Source: Mycobacterium szulgai (GTDB lineage: Bacteria; Actinomycetota; Actinomycetes; Mycobacteriales; Mycobacteriaceae). Taken from it: DNA of 64,000 nucleotides. Shown in pieces: positions 25,940 to 34,065 of this stretch. Positions within the stretch are counted from its first letter, which is position 1. Every line of letters begins with the position of its first letter. The position numbers were made by a program, and so were the translations under genes. Location of the stretch: NCBI RefSeq assembly GCF_002116635.1, contig NZ_LQPW01000140.1:1-64000 (forward strand), given 5' to 3'. The notes under the pieces were generated by a model, which was not told the DNA's origin, ran no database searches, and was given only the letters and a program-made list of their open reading frames with translations.

Positions 25940-27612
25940 GCGCGCCGGCCAACACCAGCGAGCAGATGGTCCGCGCGCTGGCCGCCGAAGGTGTCGAATA
26001 CGTCTTCGGCATCCCGGGCGATGAGAACCTGCATTTCATGGAGGCGCTGCGCAACGACGGGCGCATCAGATTCATCTTGTTTCGTCACGAACAGGCCGCG
26101 GGCTTCGCGGCTGCGGCCTATGGACGCTTGACAGGCAAGCTTGCTGTTGCCATGTCGACGCTGGGCGCCGGCGCGATGAATCTGACCACTCCGGTCGCTC
26201 ACGCGTACCTCGCGGCCATGCCGATGCTGGTCATCACCGGCCAAAAGGCCGTGCACGACAATCCCATGGGCCAATACCAGCTGGTCGACGTCGTCGACGT
26301 GATGCGACCGATCACCAAGTTCGCCGCCAGCATACCGTCGGGCAAGATGGCCGGTTCCCTGCTGCGGCAGGCAATGATGTCGGCGCTAGGCGGACGTCAG
26401 GGCCCGGCGCATCTTGAATTGCCCGACGACGTGGCACGTGAAACCGAGCTTGGTCCATCGGTTCCGTGCCGGCAGGGCGACATCCCGGTGACGACCCAGG
26501 CGAGCATCGTCGTTGCGGCACAACTGATCCGGAAGGCCAGGCGGCCCCTGATCATGGTAGGCGGCGGCACCCGCGCCAATCGTCCCGAAGTCGCCGCGGC
26601 CGTACGGGGACTGATAGAGAAGACTCAAATACCCTTCGTCACAACCATGATGGGCAAAGGTGTGGCCAACGAGGACCATCCGAACTACCTCGGATGTTCG
26701 ATCCTGCCCGGCGACTATCCGAACTGCGCCATCCAAGCGGCGGACGTGATCGTCAACGTCGGCCACGATGTGATGGAAAAACCCACCCTGTTCATGAAGG
26801 TCGATGACGGCCGCACGGTCATTCACCTCAATCCGTTCGCCGCGCTGGGCGATAACAGCTACTTCCCTCAGGTACAGCTTGTCGGTGACATGGCCGACGC
26901 TGTGCAGCGCCTGACCGAACAACTCGACAAGAACCCGGGTTGGGATCATGACGGTTTCCGCGAAATCGCGAAAGCCATGCGGGACAGCATCAAGCGCGCG
27001 AGTTCGGACACCTCGTTCCCCGCCAAGCAGGGTCATCTGATCGCCACTCTGCGCGACTTCATGGCCGACGAAGACATCCTGTCGCTGGATAACGGCGTTC
27101 ATATGATGTGGGCCACCCGGAATTTCAATGCCCGCAGGCCCAACACCATGCTCATCGATCACGCGCTCGGATCCATGGGTATCAGTCTGCCGGCGGCGAT
27201 CGCCGCCAAACTGGTGCATCCTGAGCGCAAAGTCGTGGTGCTCACCGGCGACGGCGGTTTCGCGATGAACAGCCAGGACATCGAGACCGCTGTCCGTCTC
27301 GGCCTTGACCTCATCGTCGTGGTCTTCAACGACAACGGCCTGGGCATGATCGCGATGAAGCAAGCCGCCGATGGCTATCCCAGGTACGGCGTGGACTTCG
27401 CGAACCCCGATTTCGTGGCCTTCGCCCACAGCTATGGCGCCACCGGCCATCGTCTGGCCCACCCGGCCCAGTTTCGCGAAATACTCGACCACGCGGCACG
27501 AGCTGGCGGGGTGCACATAATCGACGCTCCGGTTGACCCACAGCAGAATTTGTCACTCATGGCCGAAATGCGTTCGGTGGACTGCAGTCGGCTGCTATCT
27601 ACGGGACGCTAA
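25936..27612 (+). CDS. Thiamine-diphosphate enzyme, acetolactate-synthase-like
   Basis: The 558-residue product has the three domains of the acetolactate synthase/benzoylformate decarboxylase superfamily. The N-terminal Pyr domain carries the activating Glu52 in FRHEQAAGFAA, the middle domain includes KARRPLIMVGGGTR, and the PP domain has the Mg-ThDP motif GDGGFAMN (about 437) to NDNG (about 466). It is a catabolic AlsS/IlvB-like paralogue without a neighbouring regulatory ilvN, so a branched-chain role is unlikely; decarboxylase, carboligase or oxidase activity is possible. Its start is coupled to the small gene before it. The stop interlocks with convergent DUF1622 (CTAA, 27609-27612). Confidence 0.85.
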   Translation: MSAPANTSEQMVRALAAEGVEYVFGIPGDENLHFMEALRNDGRIRFILFRHEQAAGFAAAAYGRLTGKLAVAMSTLGAGAMNLTTPVAHAYLAAMPMLVITGQKAVHDNPMGQYQLVDVVDVMRPITKFAASIPSGKMAGSLLRQAMMSALGGRQGPAHLELPDDVARETELGPSVPCRQGDIPVTTQASIVVAAQLIRKARRPLIMVGGGTRANRPEVAAAVRGLIEKTQIPFVTTMMGKGVANEDHPNYLGCSILPGDYPNCAIQAADVIVNVGHDVMEKPTLFMKVDDGRTVIHLNPFAALGDNSYFPQVQLVGDMADAVQRLTEQLDKNPGWDHDGFREIAKAMRDSIKRASSDTSFPAKQGHLIATLRDFMADEDILSLDNGVHMMWATRNFNARRPNTMLIDHALGSMGISLPAAIAAKLVHPERKVVVLTGDGGFAMNSQDIETAVRLGLDLIVVVFNDNGLGMIAMKQAADGYPRYGVDFANPDFVAFAHSYGATGHRLAHPAQFREILDHAARAGGVHIIDAPVDPQQNLSLMAEMRSVDCSRLLSTGR

Positions 27613-27953
27613 GACGGCTGGTCGCGCTGCCAGGGCCACCGGCCAGTCATCTCGACGGTGAGCGAGACACTCAGGAATGTCCGGATTGCCACAATGCCGG
27701 CTAATGCGGCGACGTTGCGGCCATCAGGTGTGACGACGATCGTCTTGATGATGTCGCCGGCGACCAGGAACTCCAGTCCGATCAGAATCGAGCGACCCAG
27801 ATTTGTGCGGAGCATTCGGTAAGCTCCGTCAGCCTTGCGCAGCACACGACAGAGGAAGCGCGCGCCGGCGACCAGCGCACCGACGATGATCACGGCGACG
27901 CCCACGCCGTCGACGACCGCGCCAAGCACGTCCACGGTTTCGATGAAGTTCAT
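27609..27953 (-). CDS. DUF1622 membrane protein
   Basis: The 114-residue product begins MNFIETVDVLG at ATG 27953 and has three hydrophobic helices separated by the conserved polar stretch LRTNLGRSILIGLEFLVAGDIIKT, which is the hallmark of the DUF1622 family of bacterial membrane proteins. Function is unknown. It converges on the ThDP enzyme gene with a 4-base overlap and is divergent from lipB with 53 bases between starts. I recall no equivalent here in M. tuberculosis, so it is part of the inserted cassette. Confidence 0.82.
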   Translation of the reverse strand: MNFIETVDVLGAVVDGVGVAVIIVGALVAGARFLCRVLRKADGAYRMLRTNLGRSILIGLEFLVAGDIIKTIVVTPDGRNVAALAGIVAIRTFLSVSLTVEMTGRWPWQRDQPS

Positions 27954-28006
27954 TGGAGGCAGATTAACGGCGCAACCCTCGACAGTTGCCGAGTAACCTC
28001 GCGGGT

Positions 28007-28693
28007 GTGACGGCTTCCATCCGCTCCGGCGCCGCCCCGATCGAGGTGCGCCAGCTGGGAGCAGTCGACTACCGGGAAGCCTGGCAGTTGCAACGTGAGC
28101 TGGCCGATGCCCGCATCGCCGGCGGCCCCGACGTCCTGCTGCTGCTGGAACACCCCGCTGTCTACACCGCCGGACGGCGTACGGAGCCGCACGAACGCCC
28201 GCGGGACGGCACTCCTGTCGTAGACACCGACCGCGGCGGCAAGATCACCTGGCACGGCCCAGGGCAACTGGTCGGCTATCCGATCATCGGGCTTGCCGAA
28301 CCTCTCGACGTGGTCAATTACGTTCGGCGCCTAGAGGAATCGCTGATCCAGGTGTGCACCGAACTGGGCCTGGATGCTGGCCGCGTCGACGGGCGCTCCG
28401 GTGTCTGGCTGCCCGGCCGGCCCGCACGCAAGATCGCCGCGATCGGTGTGCGGGTCGCACGCGCGACCACGCTGCACGGGTTTGCGCTCAACTGCGATTG
28501 TGACTTGGGCGCGTTCACCACGATCGTGCCGTGCGGCATCCCCGACGCCGGGGTGACATCGTTGTCGGCCGAACTGGGACGCAGGGTTACCGTCGACGAA
28601 GTCCGCCCGGCCGTCGCCGACGCGGTCTGCGCGGCGCTGGATGGTGCGCTGCCGGTGCGTGCTCACCCCGCCACGCGCGCAGCTTCGGCTTAA
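28007..28693 (+). CDS. lipB: Octanoyltransferase (LipB)
   Basis: LipB transfers octanoate from acyl carrier protein to lipoyl domains. The 228-residue product begins at GTG 28007 (TASIRSGAAPIEVRQ). Signatures include the substrate-binding RGGKITWHGPGQLVGYPI, the catalytic Lys in PARKIAAIGVRV and the catalytic Cys in IVPCGIPDAGVTSL, corresponding to the Cys/Lys dyad of M. tuberculosis LipB (Rv2217). It is 10 bases upstream of lipA. Confidence 0.95.
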   Translation: MTASIRSGAAPIEVRQLGAVDYREAWQLQRELADARIAGGPDVLLLLEHPAVYTAGRRTEPHERPRDGTPVVDTDRGGKITWHGPGQLVGYPIIGLAEPLDVVNYVRRLEESLIQVCTELGLDAGRVDGRSGVWLPGRPARKIAAIGVRVARATTLHGFALNCDCDLGAFTTIVPCGIPDAGVTSLSAELGRRVTVDEVRPAVADAVCAALDGALPVRAHPATRAASA

Positions 28694-28703
28694 ACTGGTC
28701 CTC

Positions 28704-29630
28704 GTGACTGTCGCACCCGAAGGACGCAAACTGCTGCGCCTCGAAGTGCGCAACGCTGCCACCCCGATCGAGCGCAAACCGCCGTGGATCAAGACGCGGG
28801 TGCGGATGGGACCCGAATACACCGAGCTCAAGAGCCTGGTCCGCCGCGAGGGCTTGCACACGGTCTGCGAAGAGGCCGGTTGCCCCAACATCTTCGAATG
28901 CTGGGAGGACCGGGAGGCGACCTTCCTGATCGGCGGCGACCAATGCACTCGCCGGTGCGATTTCTGCCAGATCGACACGGGCAAGCCCGCTGAACTGGAT
29001 CGCGACGAGCCGCGGCGGGTCGCCGAGAGCGTGCAGACGATGGGACTGCGCTACGCCACCGTCACCGGCGTCGCCCGCGACGATTTGCCCGACGGCGGAG
29101 CCTGGCTCTATGCGGAAACCGTGCGCGCCATCAAAGCGCTCAACCCCCAGACCGGCGTCGAACTGCTGATCCCCGATTTCCGCGGCGAGCCCAGCCTGCT
29201 GCAGGAGGTCTTCGAAGCCCGTCCAGAAGTGTTGGCGCACAACGTCGAAACCGTGCCGCGCATCTTCAAGAGAGTCCGGCCCGCGTTCAGCTATCAGCGC
29301 AGCCTGGACGTGATCACCGCGGCGCGCGCGTCCGGTCTGGTCTCCAAGAGCAACCTCATCCTCGGTCTGGGTGAAACCCCCGAGGAAGTGCGCACCGCGC
29401 TGGCCGACCTGCACAAGGCCGGCTGCGACATCGTCACCATCACCCAATACCTGCGGCCATCGGCACGCCACCATCCGGTTGAGCGCTGGGTCCGGCCCGA
29501 GGAGTTCGTCGAGCACGCGCAGTACGCCGAAGGTCTGGGCTTCGCCGGAGTTCTGGCCGGCCCGCTGGTGCGATCGTCTTACCGGGCCGGACGGCTTTAC
29601 CAGCAGGCTCGCACCCGTACGTATTCTTGA
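28704..29630 (+). CDS. lipA: Lipoyl synthase, radical SAM (LipA)
   Basis: LipA inserts two sulfurs into protein-bound octanoate. The 308-residue product begins at GTG 28704 (TVAPEGRKLLR). Both [4Fe-4S] sites are visible: the auxiliary cluster CEEAGCPNIFEC and the radical SAM cluster CTRRCDFC; the C-terminal RSSYRAG motif that ligates the auxiliary cluster is also present. It is Rv2218-like and follows lipB in one transcription unit; its likely substrate DlaT is encoded 5 kb upstream. Confidence 0.96.
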   Translation: MTVAPEGRKLLRLEVRNAATPIERKPPWIKTRVRMGPEYTELKSLVRREGLHTVCEEAGCPNIFECWEDREATFLIGGDQCTRRCDFCQIDTGKPAELDRDEPRRVAESVQTMGLRYATVTGVARDDLPDGGAWLYAETVRAIKALNPQTGVELLIPDFRGEPSLLQEVFEARPEVLAHNVETVPRIFKRVRPAFSYQRSLDVITAARASGLVSKSNLILGLGETPEEVRTALADLHKAGCDIVTITQYLRPSARHHPVERWVRPEEFVEHAQYAEGLGFAGVLAGPLVRSSYRAGRLYQQARTRTYS

Positions 29631-29635
29631 AAACT

Positions 29636-30388
29636 ATGGCGAAACCCCGTAATGCCGCCGAGAACAAAGCCGCCAAGCAGCAGGCAAAGGCTGCCAGCAA
29701 GGCCGCCGCTCGGCAGCGCCGCAGTCAGCTGTGGCAGGCCTTCAACATCCAGCGCAAGGAGGACAAGCGGCTGCTGCCGTACATGATCGGCGCCTTCGTG
29801 CTGATCGTGGGCGTGTCGGTGGGCGTCGGGGTGTGGTCGGGCGGGTTGACCATGATCACGATGATCCCGCTGGGCGTGCTCCTTGGTGCGCTGGTGGCGT
29901 TCATCATCTTCGGCCGCCGGGCCCAGAAATCGGTCTACAGCAAAGCCGAAGGCCAAACCGGCGCGGCCGCCTGGGCGCTCGATAACATGCGCGGCAAGTG
30001 GCGGGTGGCCCCCGGGGTGGCAGCCACCGGCCACTTCGACGCCGTGCATCGGGTGATCGGCCGGCCCGGCGTCATCTTTGTCGCCGAGGGCTCGGCGGCC
30101 CGGGTCAAACCGCTGCTGGCCCAGGAGAAGAAGCGCACCGCGCGCCTGGTCGGCGACGTGCCGATCTACGACATCATCGTCGGCAACGGCGACGGCGAGG
30201 TTCCGCTGGCCAAGCTGGAACGCCATCTGACGCGCCTACCGGCCAACATCAGCGTCAAGCAGATCGACACCCTGGAGTCGCGACTCGGTGCGCTCGGTTC
30301 ACGTACCGGCGCCGGAGTCATGCCGAAGGGCCCGATGCCCACCAACGCCAAGATGCGCGGCGTCCAGCGCACTGTGCGCCGCAAGTAA
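29636..30388 (+). CDS. DUF4191 membrane protein, Rv2219-like
   Basis: The 250-residue product begins at ATG 29636 (MAKPRNAAENKAAK), the same length as the Rv2219 protein I recall. A basic, Ala/Lys-rich N-terminus (about 1-45) is followed by two membrane helices (about 50-92) and a C-terminal soluble domain of about 150 residues containing VYSKAEGQTGAAAWALDN and HRVIGRPGVIFV. This is the actinobacterial DUF4191 family of unknown function. It directly follows lipA (5-base gap). Confidence 0.85.
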   Translation: MAKPRNAAENKAAKQQAKAASKAAARQRRSQLWQAFNIQRKEDKRLLPYMIGAFVLIVGVSVGVGVWSGGLTMITMIPLGVLLGALVAFIIFGRRAQKSVYSKAEGQTGAAAWALDNMRGKWRVAPGVAATGHFDAVHRVIGRPGVIFVAEGSAARVKPLLAQEKKRTARLVGDVPIYDIIVGNGDGEVPLAKLERHLTRLPANISVKQIDTLESRLGALGSRTGAGVMPKGPMPTNAKMRGVQRTVRRK

Positions 30389-30396
30389 CCCGCTTC

Positions 30397-30819
30397 TCAG
30401 CGCCTAACCACCGCCGTGCCGGTAATGCGGTCCTGCAGGCCCCGCCCGTCGGCATCGGTGAAAAGCGGCGGCACCACCAGGGCAATCAACAGCCCTCGGG
30501 CCACCAGCCGGCCGATCCCCACCGGAAGCCGCCCGTCCACCGACGCCACTGTCAGACCTAGCGCCAACTGGCCCGGCGTGAAACCGAACAGGCGCACCGA
30601 TACCGCACCCAGCACCAGCCAGATGACCAGCACCGCGGTCGACAAGGTCGCCTGGGAGCCGGCGCCTACCGCTAAACCCAGCGCGGCCAGGCCATAGGCG
30701 ATCAGCCAGTCGATCAGTAACGCGACCAATCGGCGGCCCGTCGGAGCCAGTGAACCCGGTCCCGTTCGCGGCAGGCCGAGCGTTTCGCCGGGGTATCCGG
30801 GAGGCGATTCCGCTGTCAT
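30397..30819 (-). CDS. RDD-family membrane protein, Rv2219A-like
   Basis: The 140-residue product begins at ATG 30819 (MTAESPPGYPGETLGLP); the frame is open for another eight codons. It shows the RDD fold: an Arg in GRRLVALLIDWLIAYG at the first helix, a second helix about 55-80, and FGFTPGQLALGLTVASVDG before the third, with a DRITG end. RDD proteins are small multi-pass proteins of mostly unknown role. It converges on the DUF4191 gene and is divergent from glnA1. Confidence 0.85.
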   Translation of the reverse strand: MTAESPPGYPGETLGLPRTGPGSLAPTGRRLVALLIDWLIAYGLAALGLAVGAGSQATLSTAVLVIWLVLGAVSVRLFGFTPGQLALGLTVASVDGRLPVGIGRLVARGLLIALVVPPLFTDADGRGLQDRITGTAVVRR

Positions 30820-30929
30820 CGGCACAGCCCGCGCAGCCGCCATAGCGCACCAGATACGATCTCGTCGGCCATGGCTTCACAATAGGGCCCCGGGGCCACC
30901 CGGATTTCTCTTGTGGGCGTCGTGGTCAC

Positions 30930-30956
30930 GTAACGTCTGCGCAACACGGGGTTGAC
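30930..30956 (+). promoter_or_regulatory. Possible GlnR-type site upstream of glnA1
   Basis: Three direct pentamers are spaced by six bases: GTAAC (30930-30934), GCAAC (30941-30945) and TTGAC (30952-30956). The first two fit the GTnAC-n6-GnAAC pattern of actinobacterial GlnR boxes; the third is degenerate. The site is about 60-85 bases upstream of the glnA1 GTG start, a sensible place for nitrogen control. It is a pattern match by eye only. Confidence 0.35.
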
Positions 30957-31015
30957 TGACGGGCAACAACCGCTCCCTAGCGTCGGCCGCGAATCACCAA
31001 GTAAAGGAGCACTCT

Positions 31016-32452
<1,437 letters not shown>

Positions 32453-32466
32453 GTCACCGAATACAG

Positions 32467-32500
32467 ACAACCCGCCTGGCGCACGCGCCAGGCGGGTTGT
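32467..32500 (+). terminator. Rho-independent terminator after glnA1
   Basis: A near-perfect GC-rich inverted repeat of 14-16 base pairs with a very short loop (arms AACCCGCCTGGCG and CGCCAGGCGGGTT) starts 15 bases after the glnA1 stop and runs into a T-rich stretch (GTTTCTTTCC). This is an unusually canonical intrinsic terminator for a mycobacterium. Confidence 0.9.
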
Positions 32501-32564
32501 TTCTTTCCGAGCTTCCCCGTCGCGCAGAGATAACCAGCGAGCCCGCGGCGTGTTGTGTACGCCA

Positions 32565-33425
32565 CTACGCGTCGAGCGCGAGGTCTTTGCGGAAGCGCGC
32601 CATGCCGTCGATCTTCTCGGCCAAGGTGGCTTCCGGCCCGGCGTAGAACATCCACGGCATGGTGATGATGCCGGTGATGCCGGCATCCTCGGCCCGCCGA
32701 TAGTCGGCCACCGTGAAGGCGTCAGTCAAAGGCGTCAGAATCGTGAAATCGTCTAGCGATAGACCGTTTTCACTGCGAAGCTCCCGCAGCCGCCCTACCG
32801 CTTCGATGGCGCGATCGGTCTTGATCAAATCCCCGATCCAGCCGTCATGACGGGCGGCGCGGCGCAACGCGACCTCACTAAGCCCACCTACGTAGACCGG
32901 TATCGGCGGCGGGGTCGGCTGCATCTCGAGCCGCGGTGTCTGGTAAAACTCGCCGTCGAATTCGCTCCAGCCCGCAGACCACAGCTCCCGCATCAAGGCG
33001 AGCATTTCGTCGGTGCGCTTGCCACGGGCCTCGAATTGCTCGCCCATCAACGCGAACTCCTCGCGGCACCAGCCGACGCCGATGCCCAGCTCCACCCGGC
33101 CCGACGCCAGAACTGCCGCGGTACCAATGGCTTTGGCCGCCGAATATGGATTGCGCATCGCGGGAATGTAGACCGTGGTGACGAACCGCAGCCGGGATGT
33201 GACTTGGGCGAGCGCCCCGACGAGAACCCAAGGATCGGGCCAGTCGGTGAAGGGCTGCCACCGCCGTTGCCCGTCTTTGGTGTACGGATACGGGGTGTCC
33301 AGCGCCTCCAGATTGACGACGTGGTCCGGGATCCCGATGCCGTCGTAGCCGAGTTCGTCTGCGGCCTTGGCTATTTCGATGATCTCGACGGTGTCGAGGA
33401 AGGCGCTGCTGACGTAGAACTTCAT
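32565..33425 (-). CDS. LLM-class (luciferase-like) F420-dependent oxidoreductase
   Basis: The 286-residue TIM-barrel protein begins at ATG 33425 (MKFYVSSAFLDTVEI). Family marks are GIPDHVVN, SRLRFVTTVYIPAMRNP, ELGIGVGWCREEF and PIPVYVGGLSEVALRRAARHDGW. Such enzymes in mycobacteria usually use reduced F420; the substrate is unknown. Its start overlaps the stop of the upstream thioesterase gene in ATGA, so both are translated together. I recall no counterpart between glnA1 and glnE in M. tuberculosis. Confidence 0.85.
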   Translation of the reverse strand: MKFYVSSAFLDTVEIIEIAKAADELGYDGIGIPDHVVNLEALDTPYPYTKDGQRRWQPFTDWPDPWVLVGALAQVTSRLRFVTTVYIPAMRNPYSAAKAIGTAAVLASGRVELGIGVGWCREEFALMGEQFEARGKRTDEMLALMRELWSAGWSEFDGEFYQTPRLEMQPTPPPIPVYVGGLSEVALRRAARHDGWIGDLIKTDRAIEAVGRLRELRSENGLSLDDFTILTPLTDAFTVADYRRAEDAGITGIITMPWMFYAGPEATLAEKIDGMARFRKDLALDA

Positions 33426-34054
33426 TCGGCATCACGGGCCCATGCGGGCTTGATGAAAACCCCTTCGGCTTCCACAGTCACCCCGGAATCGTCCGAAATG
33501 AAGCCGCGCGCAAAGGCTTTCACGCCCTCCACGCGGTCAATCCAGGCTTCGGAGCGCAGCGGTCCCAGTGGAGTACCGCGCAGATACTTCAACGTGATGG
33601 TTCCGGTGTACAGCGGTTTGGTCATGCCCTGGCTGGCCGCCTCGCCGAGCATGTGGTCGAGGACCAGGGCAGAGACACCGCCGTGCACCAGACTGGGCGG
33701 ACCCTCGTAGGCCGATCCCAGCACGAACTCACTCCAGCACCGCCCGCCGCCCTCGTGCTGAACGACCAGCGGCGGTGCAACCGGATTGCACAGACCGATC
33801 GCCGCGTTGCCCAGTGGCAACGGACGGCCGTCGACGACATAGCTCATTCGAAAGGGCCGGGTCCGTTGACGCAGGGACCGGGTCACCGCCTCTATTGCGC
33901 TGCGCGCTTCGTCGATCACCTCGTCCTCGGCCAGGGTCCAGATGGTGGCGTCGATGAGCTCCCGGACAGCGTCGGCCAGCGGGGCATACACGGCGGTCAC
34001 CCGCTCCAGCTCGTCGTCGTTCAGGACCTCAAACGTGGCGTCCAACCCGACCAT
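33422..34054 (-). CDS. PaaI/hotdog-fold thioesterase family protein
   Basis: The 210-residue product (ATG 34054, MVGLDATFEV) has a helical N-terminal part (about 1-90) and a hotdog domain with the signature SLVHGGVSALVLDHMLGEAA and TGTITLKYLRGTPLG, as in PaaI-type acyl-CoA thioesterases. An alternative TTG start at 34069 overlaps the glnE stop (TTGA), which would couple it to glnE. It is followed by, and coupled to, the LLM oxidoreductase. Together they suggest degradation or modification of an acyl-CoA (inference). Confidence 0.78.
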   Translation of the reverse strand: MVGLDATFEVLNDDELERVTAVYAPLADAVRELIDATIWTLAEDEVIDEARSAIEAVTRSLRQRTRPFRMSYVVDGRPLPLGNAAIGLCNPVAPPLVVQHEGGGRCWSEFVLGSAYEGPPSLVHGGVSALVLDHMLGEAASQGMTKPLYTGTITLKYLRGTPLGPLRSEAWIDRVEGVKAFARGFISDDSGVTVEAEGVFIKPAWARDAE

Positions 34055-34065
34055 CCTCTCCGATT

